A stretch of DNA of 64,000 bases from Phlegmacium glaucopus (Eukaryota; Basidiomycota; Agaricomycetes; Agaricales; Cortinariaceae), in NCBI GenBank assembly GCA_015039465.1, contig MU130540.1, positions 112,708 to 176,707 on the forward strand. Direction: 5' to 3'. Both the position numbers and the translations under genes were made by a program. The notes under the pieces are model-generated. The model saw only the letters and a list, made by a program, of their open reading frames with translations. It was not told where the DNA came from and did not search any database. Positions 43,247-54,575 of this stretch are shown piece by piece (position 1 is the stretch's first letter; each line of letters opens with the position of its first letter).

Positions 43247-44348
43247 ATGGTTTATCATCACATCAGTGAAGACATCAAGAACCGTGTCCTCTTCCTGCTT
43301 GACAATGGAGATCTTCCCGATGAATGTGATGTTGCAGAGATATTTGGAGTTTCCAAGAGAAGCATTCAGCATTGGAGGGCAAATCATGAGAATTATGGTT
43401 CTGTTATCCCTCCTCCCAATCCGTCTTGGGGGCGCCCACATATCCTAAATGCACTGCTGCAGGAGGCTCCTGAAATGTATCTGGATGAAATCCAAGATTG
43501 GGTAGCAATTGCCCATGAGCTATCAATCTCGAAAGCATCAATTCATGTTCTCATGCGTGATGTTGGAATTACATATAAGCTGCTTTGGAAAGCTGCATCA
43601 GGGTGGGGTGAGGTTGCAAGGGAGGAATTCTGGGAATTTGCAAGGGACAATCTGATTGCCTCTATGATTATCACTGTAGATGAATCCAGCAAAGATGGGC
43701 AGACAATTTTTCGGAAGCATGGCCATGCACCTAAAGGTCATTGTGCAATAATTGATGCTGACTTTGTGCAAGGTGATTGGTATAGCCTCCTTGCTGCACT
43801 CAGTGTTACAGGATTTGTTGGAACCCGTGTAGTTCAAGGGTCTGTTGATGGTGACCAGTTCTTTGATTTTATTGTAGAAGAAATTGTGTGTATATTTACT
43901 TCCACATATTGACATTCTACTGATATCTGTTCAGCTCCCTCAAATGAATCCATACCCACAAGATTGTAGCATGCTTATTTTGGATAACTGTGCTATTCAC
44001 AAAAGTGAATATTTGCATGAAATGGTTGAGGCACAAGGTTTGAGTCTCATACCTGTTTCTTCTCCAGTAAAACTGAAATAAAATTAGCTTGTGTACTCCT
44101 CTTCCTCCCTCCTTATTCACCTGATTTGAATCTGACTGAGGAGAGCTTCAGCTCAGGTGTGTGAGGAGTTCTCTGTGGAATACTGGCACAAAAAATTGCT
44201 AACAAGGCTTATAGTTAAGGCCTGGATTAGATGACACTGGAGATGCATGTTAGCCAGTGAGACACCAGAACTTGATCTTTTGGAAGCTTGTGGGCATGTC
44301 ACAGCAGAAATGGAAAAAGGATGGTTTGCACATTCAGGATATCTTTAG
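43247..44348 (+). CDS. DDE transposase of the Tc1/mariner (IS630) superfamily
   Basis: ATG at 43247. N-terminal helix-turn-helix region with DVAEIFGVSKRSIQHW (about 43331), a LYLDEIQDWV-like second helix region, first catalytic Asp in ITVDESSKDG (about 43672), RKHGHAPKG, second Asp in LILDNCAIHKSE (about 43977), and the acidic residue in PPYSPDLNLTEESF (about 44111). An intron 43885-43934 (GTGTGTAT to TTCAG) joins EEI to LPQMN. A second short intron seems to start after VSSP at about 44071, but its acceptor is not settled. The end GWFAHSGYL and TAG at 44346. Frame problems near 44150-44240 suggest it is damaged late in the gene. Confidence 0.85.
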
Positions 44349-44589
44349 ATTATTTCTCTTCATCAAATATATACAGTGAATTGAATTTATTAGAACAATA
44401 TTGATACTTCACTAACTATGTGACCAACAAGGGAATCACAATGGTAAGAGGCTAGGAATTACTAATTAGAAAAAAATCTGAATATGAAAGGGTTTAGGGG
44501 TATCTTGGTCAAGTTTCAACTATCAAGAGTAAAAAAGGAGAGTATATTATAATGAGAATAAGCAAATTGCCTCACCACAGATGGCTAAG
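44349..44589. other. Spacer between the convergent mariner genes
   Basis: AT-rich, no ORF. It holds the 3' ends of both convergent genes. Confidence 0.4.
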
Positions 44590-47500
44590 CATCCCGCAAG
44601 AATACCTTGTACTTCCCATAAAGTTTGATGATGCGAGGGTGGTAAGAGGAGGAATTCCAACATGTTCCCACTGGTAATCCTTCACTGAGGATAGATCATC
44701 ACCAATTTCAAAACCAAGTTCCTTCAAACCAGAACAAACAGAATCCTTGAGCTTGTATTGTTCACAAAATGCATCAACAGAACCTCCTGCTGGCGGAGGA
44801 GATGAGTGAGGAGGAGATGAGCGAGGTTCTCATCTATCCTGAGGATTACTCTTCATGTGGGAAGATGGTCCTGGACTGTAGAAACTGGGTGGTTGTGGTG
44901 GCTGGAACATAGATGGTGAATACATATGAAATGGTGCAGGTAGAGGTGGTGAATAGCCATATGGTGGGTACATATAAGGGTACCCAGCCATGTGAGGGTG
45001 GGTTGGGGTCATAGGAGGATGAGCTGGGACAAGTACAGGCTGTACAGTTGATTCTATTGGTGTGGATGGGATTTTTCGAACCTTTGTAGCTGACTTTGGA
45101 TTGAATAAATTTGAAGAAAGTGGAGGAACAAGAATAGAGGCCTTGCCATCCCACTAAAGAATTATTAAAAATTTGAAAGTCTTCAAATAAGAACACAACA
45201 TACAATTTTGGCAGCCCAGAATATCTTTCGAGCGCGTGTAAGCTCAAAATGGTTGTCAGTTGGACGGTGATGGAAACACTCTTTGTCAGGGTGGATGTCA
45301 CAGTTTCCAGCTGCATACTTTGTCTCAATCTCAGTTAGATGGTCATCATCAAACCGGGTTGCCTGAGAATAAGTAATGTTACATTTTTATTTCTCATGCA
45401 AATACCTTTTTTCTTTTCCGCTCATCATCCTTGTCATCATCTTCCTCCAGGCTGAATACACTGGAAGGGGTTGGGACCAGAGCGGATGAGGACCATGGCT
45501 TTGTACGATCAATTGGCTGTTGAGGGGGCTGCTCCATCCTTACAATAATGTAGGATCCCGATGATGTGATTGAATTTGTTTTTGCAAGGTAATCAAAGGA
45601 TTACCATTTTTAGGAATTTGTCTACAACAAATCCAGAAACCAATAATTTTAATGACCAACAAACTCTGTTTTTGTGCAAGTTGGGGTTTCCTTGAAAGTA
45701 TAACCAGTATACTCTTGAATAAAGCAACAATACACTTTTAAAGTCCAAATGTTCTAGACTATGATTCAAGTTTTAAAGTCCAAATTTCTCTAGACTATGA
45801 TTCTGATAACAAGTTTATAGTCCAATTTCTTAGACTATTATATAGTGCTTTTTGATAGAATAAAGGCAAGTCCCTATAGGATTTAATATCCTTTGTCTAT
45901 ATGATAACCAATTTTGGTAGTACAAAGACAAGCCCCTTTAGGGTTTAATATTCTTTGACTATCCACAACAAATGATTTAAAGTCCCTGAGGCAGACTGTG
46001 AGACAGCTTTATAGTACAAGGATTTCTCCTCAGACTCTGACAAAGGATTTAATATCCTTGCTTCCAAGACAAGTCCCTAAAGGATTTAATATTCTTGGTT
46101 TACACAGAACAAAGGTAAGCCCCTTTAGGATTTAATACCCTTTGAACTGAGTGAAGCAAAGCAAGTCCACTTGTAATTCCAATTCTAACTTGTGCCAATT
46201 CAGAGCGCTGAAACTTGGGAAAGAAAGGAAGAGTGCAAATTCACTAATTTTACTGGTGCTTTCTAGCTACTTTTATACATAAATGAGAAACAAAATTAGG
46301 TAAGAGTCTGTGATGTCATGTCTATGTTTTATGATTACTGATGCTATTTTATGATGTCATGTCTTGTTTTTGGATGATATAGATCTGTCTTGTTTTATGA
46401 TGTCATGTCTTGTTTCTAGATGACTGAGCATTGTTTTATGATGTCATGTCTTGTTTCTAGATGACTGAGCATTGTTTAATGATGTCATATGTTTCATAAT
46501 GTCACAAAAATGTGACAGAATGTGACAGAATGTCACATGCTATCACATGATATCACATGCTATCACATGCTTCATTATTGTAGGACCTTTTATTGATATT
46601 TTACTTGATGTTATCCTTAGGACTTGTATAACAATCCTTCATAGTTGTAGACTTGATAGTTACTTTAGATTGCAAGTAGTTCATTTGACCATTATGGATT
46701 TTGTATGGTTAGAGTCTGAACTTTTTGTAGTGTTATTTAACAGTATGATAAATAGATCAATTCAGATCATAGTTATCTGCTGCTTTAACATTTTTAATAC
46801 TATGCAATTTCCAGTTTAATCAACAAGTGTAGTCAACACTTTTGACCCTTACAATATCAATTTGTAGATTAATTCATGGTTGGGTTATTGATCTTGTTGA
46901 TTCAATTGAAGAATAATATTATGAAAAATTGAATAATCCATAGGTATTCAACTTTCAGTCCTATCACCGAGGCATTTTTTGGTGGTGCTCGAAGTTGGTG
47001 GATAAGAGAGGCGTACGCAGCAGGAGCCTGAAGAAGGAGCCAGGGAGAGTTAGCAGGCTTCAACCATCTCCACTCAAAGGAATGAACAACAAGGAAGAGA
47101 GGTTTAGTTTTGAGAAGATCAGCTAGGATCTCTAAGTAACTCTCCCAGTCAATCCCAGTATTCGAGTTGGCTGGCCCAAATGTTATTGGGTCAACCTTTG
47201 CAACCTTCACCTTTTTTTCCCTGACAGCTGTGACAGCCTTCAGAGGCTTGACTGCCCACACAATGAGCTCAAACTTGATTTCCTCATCATCCTCAGGTAT
47301 GTCTAGACTACAAGTCATTGTGTTTACAGATTTAGCACCCGTGGATTGGTGACCTGACACTACTTTGACTTGGTCACACACAGTAGGTGTTGACAGTGTC
47401 AGCTCATCATGCAGGTTGGCTTGGCATGTGGAACCGACATGTTGTGGCTGTGTGTAGATGAAGGTGTGTGAGCTGCCAGTAAATGTCTCAAGGGTGCTGA

Positions 47501-47830
47501 GGCCTGGGGGTGTGGGAGTGGCAGGCTGTTGGTGTGTGGGTGGGGAATTAGACTTGGAAGGGACAAGGTTTGGGGTGTATGTGGGCTGAGACCAGGGTAA
47601 ATGAAGGTGATTGTCTTGAGAAAAGAGGATAGGTGGCTGTATAGACCGTCTTGGGGCAAGTTGATACCCTTTTTTTAGTTTTAGTATGTAAATGATCAAT
47701 AAAATGCTCATTACGCACCAAATGCCTCAACTTCGAGGTCACTTAGAGATGGTGAGGGTGGATTATCCTCAACAAACACATATTGAGGAGGTTGTATTGA
47801 ATTATTATAAGACGGAGGGGGTTGACTCAT
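44590..47830 (-). CDS. Mariner passenger gene: Pro-rich protein with Cys/His block and SAM-like end
   Basis: Start at 47830 (MSQPPPSYNNS). Exons I can see: 47830 to about 47700, about 47669-46950, about 45535-45420, about 45360-45205 and about 45150-44590. Features in order: Pro-rich N-terminus; acidic patch and IKFELIVWAVKPLKAV (about 47275-47225); IDWESYLEILADLLKTKP and SFEWRWLKP (47150-47060); a CDIHPDKECFHHRPTDNHFEL Cys/His block (about 45300-45235); a Tyr/Pro-rich tract (about 45010-44860); and a C-terminal five-helix-like block FCEQYKLKDSVCSGLKELGF resembling a SAM domain (about 44780-44650). I recall similar proteins repeated in agaricomycete genomes but know no function. A TGA at about 44829 and a 1.3-kb insertion in an intron suggest this copy is inactive. 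Exon limits are approximate. Confidence 0.6.
45548..46846. mobile_element. 1.3-kb insertion bounded by a 10-bp direct repeat
   Basis: CCTTACAATA occurs directly before (45538-45547) and after (46847-46856) this AT-rich block, which sits in an intron of the passenger gene. It contains loose AAGTCCCTTTAGGATTTAATATCCTTTG repeats (45780-46150) and tandem TGATGTCATGTCTTG-type units (46300-46490). No coding region. The family is unknown; the boundaries rest on the direct repeat alone. Confidence 0.5.
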
Positions 47831-47926
47831 AGTAAAGACTGTGATATGTAGATGAAACTAACAGAAAATGAAACTTGCATTTGTGAATCATGCAGACGCT
47901 CACTGTTGCCATCGCTGCATATAATT

Positions 47927-48051
47927 TGGCCATATGACCCCGTGCTCCAAATTGAGACCCTTAGCAACAGGTTTTCCAAATTAGGTCGGGGCCATCAAAA
48001 AAAAAAATCAACAAAAAAAACTCAACCCAACAAGGTTTTCCGAACCAGCTG
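47927..48051 (-). repeat. Right TIR of the mariner element
   Basis: Inverted copy of 43046-43170, ending CCAGCTG before the TA duplication. Confidence 0.9.
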
Positions 48052-48064
48052 TAATCATGTGTTA

Positions 48065-48192
48065 GGATCTGCTGTCGCAGTAGAGCACATTTTCTCAGGT
48101 GGTTGGGATACTATTTCTCTTTGTCGCGCTAGTCTTAAACCAGAGACCATTAGGGTCCTGATGTTGGTCAAACATAGACTAATTTTTAAATG
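48065..48192 (+). pseudogene. hAT transposase C-terminal dimerisation domain
   Basis: After an acceptor GTGTTAG the frame reads SAVAVEHIFSGG, DTISLCRASLKPETIRVLML and stops at 48190, the conserved hATC end of hAT transposases. It joins in phase to the donor after SIPG at 43010, showing that both pieces are one gene with the mariner element sitting inside its intron. Confidence 0.85.
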
Positions 48193-48650
48193 ACAAGAAA
48201 GACACTGTTCTTAGCTCCACCCTCTTGTTATTTTCTTGTTATTCCCTGTTCATATATCTTGTTCCATCTCTAGATGCTTATTTGAATGAAAACTGGGCAA
48301 TTTAGATAGTACACAAACAACCATTTATGGCCGTTTTTGTGGGGGTCAGCAATCTCAGGCAGTGTGATGTACCATAACATCATGGCGTGACATCACGGTC
48401 ACCCTCAAATAAGTGACCCATGGAAATTGTGCTTTCAACAATGGCTTGCAGCCCAGCCTGGGTGGTTTTATTACATCATAAGTATCAAAACAATTTAATT
48501 TGAGGTTTTAAATGTTTGTAGGAGGTATAGATGTTGCTGAGTGACAGTAATCCCTGCCAAAAGTGCTAAATTAAAAAAGCTAAAATTGAAGCTTTATAGA
48601 CTCTGCAGGAAGCCATTTAAACAACACGCTCTGGTGAGATAAAATGTTTC
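48193..48650. other. hAT 3' flank
   Basis: No gene seen. CATGGCGTGACATCACGGTCACC near 48380 has a partial palindrome. The hAT terminal inverted repeat could not be identified. Confidence 0.3.
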
Positions 48651-49210
48651 GAGGTCTTTACACTCCCCCAGGGAATCCGACAGAGTCCAAGCAGATCCGA
48701 GCAGAGTCTGAGCGAGTCCGAGCACTTTTTGAGTGTATTTGAGTGTATTCCAAGCAGAATTTGCTCAGAATCTGCTCAGACTGCTCGGACTCACTCGGAC
48801 TTGCTCAGACTGGAACCTATATACCTCCCCAACCTTATCAAAACCCTAACAAAACCTTAAAAAAACTTTAAAAAAACCTTAACAAAACCTTAACAAACTA
48901 TATACCTCCCTGACCTTAACAAAAACCTTAACACAACCTTAACAAAAAACCTTAACAAAACCTTAAAAAAACCTCAACAAAACCCTAACAAAACCTTAAC
49001 AAAACCTTAACAAAACCTTAACAGAAGTATTTTCCCAGCCAATTTGTGTCTTATTTGCTTGGATCCACTCAGAATATGCTCGGACTCCTTGGACTCTGCT
49101 CAGAATCTGCTCAGACTCCTCGGACTCCACTCAGAATTTGCTCGGACTCCTCGGACTCTGCTTGGATCCGCTCGGACTCCTCGGAATCCCTGGGGGACTG
49201 TAAATTACTG
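48651..49210. mobile_element. Short non-autonomous DNA element (560 bp) with 8-bp TSD
   Basis: A perfect 8-bp duplication AATGTTTC (48643-48650 and 49211-49218) flanks termini GAGGTCTTTACACTCCCCCA and the complement of CAGTAATTTACAGTCCCCCA. Inside each end are 9-11 bp words of the AGTCCGAGC type. The centre (about 48836-49025) is a tandem AACCTTAACAAA array. No ORF. Its termini match those of 1944-3666 and the right edge at 1245, which defines one family. Confidence 0.9.
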
Positions 49211-49218
49211 AATGTTTC

Positions 49219-49510
49219 TTATGTATGGAACTTTAATTCCTCTTGATTACTTTTTTTACATAATAAATTTTAGTGAAGATAGCAGTGTAATTTCCATAAA
49301 AGGAAGGTTTAAAAAAAAGGAAAAATATTTTGATCAAGAGATATTGTCCAGATTGATGAAAAAATGATACTTTGTTATTGGACTGAAGCACCATATTGAG
49401 TTCCTGATAGTGTCCATAGACAATTTCTGTTTGTGCTGCCAAATTCAGCCTGAGAGCTGAGCAGCTCTCATCCACCAATCTGACTTCCTTTCACTTCTAC
49501 CTCCACCAAA
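49219..49510. other. Spacer
   Basis: No gene or repeat recognised. Confidence 0.3.
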
Positions 49511-49808
49511 TTTTTTTTTTTTTTTTTAAATCCTATTTTATTCTCCATTGTGGCAAACCATATGTCAGAGAGTATGTGTGCTGTAATAAACCACTGTGTT
49601 GTTATGCTAATTTATAAGTGTGACGATGACAACTGCGTGAAGGTCCCCTAAATGGGCTTCAATGCGAGGGTAATGTTGAAAACTAAGGGATATAGAAATC
49701 GAAAGTACAATATATTAAATGAATGGGGGGTCCAGTGACCTAGCATAGATGGGTGTGTAGCTGGGTGGGCTTTGACGTAGTGACGTGGTGAGTGGTAGAC
49801 AACGAGTA

Positions 49809-52800
49809 TCAGGGGGCCGGGTGAAGGAATCTCTTGGTATCTTCAATATATCGGAAGAGCGGCTTCAGTGCTGTGGGCAAGTTAAGAATCTTTGACAGGT
49901 CATGTGCTATGGGCCCCAAAGAAGTTTGCATCACCCTCCATGGGGCTACAAAAGCTGGACATAGTAAAATGAAATGGATAACAGTTTTGTCGTGTTCGTG
50001 ACATGTGGGACATAAGGGTGATTCTGCTTTGCCCATACAATGCAAGTGCTTGGCAAGAGGTATATGTGCAGTTCTCAGCTGGGTGAGAATGGATGTGTGT
50101 TTCCGAGACAGAGTGCACGTCAGCAATAGGTATTTGTTTGATGATGCTGCTGGTAGGGTAAGTTTGGCACGTTCGTATCTGGGTGACTCGGTCCATACTT
50201 CCTGTGCAAGTAGTGTAAGATAGCTAGATTCTTTGGGTTTAGAATAGGAGTATTTCGGGGCTGTATGACATTGGGGGAATAGATGATGTATTTTTGTGTT
50301 ATTCTACTGTATTTATACTGTTCTAAGGACAATGTGTGCCACAATGATGGAGGCCACTTGAGTGGCTTGAAAGATACTAAAACAAGACATATGCGAAAGT
50401 CCTTGTGACATAAGTCACATGATGTGATTCATAATCTGTATTCAGGAGTTATCCATTCCTTACAGTAGTTTTAATGTTGCATGAAAAGATTGGCCTAGTG
50501 CCGATTTACTGTGGGGTAGCTCCTTGTGTAGGATTTTAGGTGGATTGTTTAGCTGTCCTTGGCTGTCTGTGATGGCTTTTTTTGCCTCTTTGTCCGCTCT
50601 TTTGTTGCCTTCTATTCCTTCATGACCTGGAGTCCACCTGAATGTGATTGAAATGCCTCTGTGTTTTTTACATGTGGTGTTGATTTCGTGGAGTAATTCA
50701 TCGATGAGATAGTGACTAGGGGCCAGTTTTGTGAGCATAGTGGCTTTGATAATCACGTGGTTGTTGAGCCCTATTGTTGCTGTTTTGACGTTGTGTTCTT
50801 TTGCCACCATTCTGACTCCTATGATAGCGCCTACTCCCTTTCCTTCGTATACCGTGTGGTGTTCTTTGGTCCCCAGTAGGTAGTTAGCTGCCTTCTTTTC
50901 CCAATTTCCTCTAAAGAGTACCGCCCCTGCTCCTATTTTTCCATCCATCCCTGACCCGTCTGTATACACTCTCACATCTGCCTCGTCCTCCTTATCCTCA
51001 ATTGCTTCTTCTTTTGTTTCTGCTATTCTGATCTTGAAGTTTGGTGCCCATTTGTTGTTGTGATGAACTGTATTGATGTTTTTGATTACTGTGGGTTTGA
51101 TATTGTAGTTGTGAAGTAGAAAGTGCAATGGAGTCGGGTGATGTTTGACTAAACGTCACGTGGCGTTCTTAATAGGTTTGTGTAACGCGTGATTTGGGGG
51201 TAAAGTAGCCATGCGTAAGGCGGCTTGGTATAAGTATTTATCTACTAAAAGATGAAAAGGTAAGAGGTTAGCCATGATGTCTAATGTATCTGTTGGTGAG
51301 GTGCGCATGGCACCCGTTATCATGATGGCTGCTAAGCGTTGGATTCTGGTGAGTCTTGTGCTGATAGGAGTGTGCATGCCTCTGCCCCGTGCGCTCGTGG
51401 CAGCTTTACGTTGTGGGGTAAGAAAGATATCGGCAGCGTATAACATTCTGGGAAGTGCTATGGTGAGGTAGAGTCGGCGTAAGAGCATTGGTGATATGCC
51501 ATGTGATTTGTGAACAAGGCGCCAGAACTGGATCAACCAGTCTTGACCTTTGGCAAGAGCAGCTGCACCCTGTGGTTTCCATGAGAGTTTATTGTCGACA
51601 ATGACTCCCAGAAATCTGGCTGTTTCTGCAAACTTGATTTGGTGCCGACCTAATATTAAATCGTTTCTGGGCATGGGAGTACATTTATTGCGCATGAATG
51701 TGTGGGGAATTGTTTGTTTAGTTATGTCAAGAAGCTGAAATTTGTCTATACCAAATTTGCAGTTATGTGTTTTGGTGTTAAGTTTAAGACAAAAGGAGAA
51801 GTCACGTCGGAGTTACTCCGGAATGGATGGAACGGAACCGGAACAGTAACCCGGAAAGGACATTGGCCTCAGCATGTGTGCTGTGCCGCCCAGCTCCTAA
51901 GGTGTCCTGATTTTGGAACGGAAGAAGAAAGTAACAAGTTGAAAGACCTCAGTGACTTAGAGGGAAAACAAGAGGAGGAAACTAAGTTGATATTCGAACT
52001 AAGGGAAAACATACAAGTTCGAGTACTTTAAATATAAAAGGAATTGCAACCGAAATATAGAATATAAATATAAGTGCTGCGTTCTGCTCCCGGGAAAGGT
52101 TACTGCATTCTTGGGTGAATAATCCATGGCTGGTGTGCTGACTGATGATGGGAAAGATGATGACAAAGAATAGTGGTAGCGGCGAAGAAGTGATAACGGG
52201 TTTGGAGTATAGACGGAGGAACCGGAATGACACGGAGAAGTCTCGGAGTTGAACATAGAAAGAGTAGTTCGGGATATAAGGGAAGGCACTGTTCGGAGTA
52301 CGGACTACCGGAAACAACTCCGACGGAGCTGGACTGGAGTAACGTAAGATGGAATGTAACATTTGGCCCAGTTCAAAATGCCATGCGGTCGATTCATAAT
52401 ATGCCGCAATTTTTGATGTGTTTCCATAAAGTCCTTCCCTGTAATTATTACTGCGGCATCATTGACATATAAGAGTATTGTTTCGCCTGACTTAGGCTCT
52501 GAAATTTTGAGGATGTCGGCGTTATATATGAGATAACAAATTCCAGAGAACGGATCGCCTTGATCTAGGCCGTTATTCACTCTAAAGAGAGCTGTTCTGT
52601 GATTGTCAAATATAATTGCAGTTTGACGGTTGTGAAGTCTATGTCTCATCCACCTGGTATACTCCTTAGGTATACCTCTCATCCACATATTGTGGATGAG
52701 CCTGTCTATGTTGACACTAGGGAAAGCCGTTTTCACATCTAAAAAGAGTGCTGAGGCCACTAGACCTTTGTGCCAGGCGTCTTTAATCGTTTTTGTAAAG

Positions 52801-54575
52801 AGATGGAGCGAGTCCACTGTGGTACGGCCTGGACATGCGCCAAAGTGATTAGCAGGCAAAATGTCGAGTTTTTCGCACATGGTAACAATGTCTTCAGTGT
52901 GGCATGCATTTAGTAGCCTGGCCATGCTGTCAGAGAGTACAATAGGGCGCCACACTGAGGGGATCGTGTAGTCGGATTTACTAGGCTTTTTCATGACTAA
53001 CATATCTGTAAGAGCCCATACGTCTGGGTAGTAATTGAATGTATGAGTTGCTTGAAATAAGGGTCCAAGATGAGGGACCAAAACCTCTCTTGCGTTAATG
53101 AGAATGCTATTAGGTATAGTACCGTTTCTGGTGGCTTTGAAGGGTTTTAACTTTTTGATTGAGCGGTGTATTTGTTTGTTAGTGATGTTACTGAAGGTCC
53201 ATTTAGGAGGTGGGTAATTTGCGTCAGTGGGGGGGGCTGGTGTTAGTGGGTTGGGTTTGGGGAAGAAAGTGTCATATAATAATTTTCCTTTACTTTCATT
53301 GTTGTTAGCTTCAGTGATGATCTTCTTAGTAGTCAGGTCGATGACTTGTAATGTGGGTACTCTTGATCTTCCTGCGTTGGTTGACGGTCCTGTAACCAGT
53401 CTGCTTGCCTTCCAAATACTCAATTTGTCTATCCCCTCTAACCACTCCTCCCAATGTTCAATTTTTGCTTTCCTTATTGCCTCTGCATAGTCATTACATT
53501 GTCTATGGTATTCTTCATGTATTGGATGATGTTGATTCCAGCGGTGGTATTTGGATTTGGCGCCTAGTCGTCGTGTTTTCTTTTTTGCTGTTTCTAGGTC
53601 CTTGCTCCACCATCGCTTCAAATATGGGCTTGGTGATGATAGTTTGACATTTTCTTCGATTGAGTGTTGTATCGCTTCATTCAATCTCTTGAGTTTCTCA
53701 TCGAATTCTTGTTTGGTCTGGATTTTGGTAGGGTGCGGGAAATTGTCCAGTTGCTCCTGTAATGATTCTGTTAGTTTAGCCCAATCTGTATCTCTGAAGT
53801 TACGTCTAGGCTCCCATGCGTCTTTAGGGGCTTGAATATCTATTTCCGTAACAATGGAAAAGTGATCGGTTTTGATTGGTCTGTTGGCGTCATTGGTGTG
53901 ACATTTGATGATACCTTCTAACATGTCTTCGGAACAAAAGATGTTATCCACTCTTGTAAGATTGCCGGTCCCATGAGCTTTCAATGTAGGCGTGAACGGT
54001 GGTAAGACCATTTTCATGCCGTGACGTCCTAACATATTGAGAAGGGGTTGGGCGAGGTTGAGATTGTTGCTTGTGAAAAGGTGGTTGTTACGTGGCTCGT
54101 CCCAAATGGGATGGTGCCGATTGAAATCCCCTAGCCAAAATGTGGTGAGAGGTAGCTTACTGCAACGTTGGCGGGCTGGGTCTCGCATGTAGCTCAATAG
54201 ATGTGTTAGTGCATCATTGTGTTTAACGTTGTTGTAGATATTTATAAAGCGGAGCATACCAAATTGGCCACTAATCTCTAGTGCTGTAATGTCAGGCATG
54301 TCAAATGGTATTTGTTTCCACGCGTCCATCGCTAGTTCTGTGCTAATAAGAATCAGTGACCGAGTGCTATCTGGTTGTTTTTTATGAGTAGTAGGGTAGA
54401 CGACCGACCAGAGCGGGTTTGCTCTGGATTTACCATTGAAGTCAATATAGGGTTCCTGGATGAAACAGAGATTGTAAGTATGTTTTCTAAGTGTTTGTAG
54501 TAAGTTGGTTTGGCTAAGAAGTGATTTGTTTGTGTTCTGCTGCCGAAATCTGAATGGGCATTGTTCAATTTCCAT
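49809..54575 (-). pseudogene. LINE ORF2: endonuclease, reverse transcriptase, RNase H
   Basis: ATG at 54575. APE-type endonuclease: FIQEPYIDFNG, LGDFNRHHPIWD, TRVDNIFCSEDM, IKTDHFSIVTEI. RT: VWRPIVLSDSMARLLN, SALFLDVKTAFPSV, NGLDQGDPFSGICYLIYNAD and the catalytic box LYVNDAAV (about 52447-52470), where the usual first Asp of YxDD is Asn. After the LTR insertion, the protein continues from 51770 (KFGIDKFQLL, FLGVIVDNKLSW) to RNase H (VYTDGSGMDGKIGAGAVLF, about 50970; TPGHEGIEGNKRADKEAKKA, about 50620) and a Cys/His end CPTCHEHDKTVIHFILLCPAF (about 50020-49950). Further stops at 51170, 50460 and elsewhere. Confidence 0.88.
51776..52360 (-). mobile_element. Solo LTR, family A, copy 3 (585 bp), in LINE ORF2
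   Basis: Minus strand TGTTACATTCC to TTAAACTTAACA, flanked by a perfect duplication TTTGG (51771-51775, 52361-52365). It cuts the RT between GILNWAK and KTHNCKFGIDK. Confidence 0.95.

Larger units (their letters stand above)
43046..48051. mobile_element. Tc1/mariner-type element, 5.0 kb, 125-bp TIRs, two genes
   Basis: TA dinucleotides (43044-43045 and 48052-48053) flank termini that begin CAGCTGGTTC. The inverted repeats 43046-43170 and 47927-48051 match over 125 bp with few differences. One gene on the plus strand is a DDE transposase, the other on the minus strand is a passenger gene convergent to it. Most Tc1/mariner elements are 1.3-2.5 kb with only a transposase, so the length and second gene stand out. 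A further insertion (45548-46846) adds 1.3 kb. Confidence 0.9.

Noticed and set aside
48836..49025. True telomere or interstitial telomeric repeat
   Set aside because: The unit is not the usual fungal TTAGGG and the array is enclosed in a transposon with its own termini.
53227..53835. Plus-strand frames across the LINE
   Set aside because: Antisense shadows of the endonuclease and RT region of ORF2.
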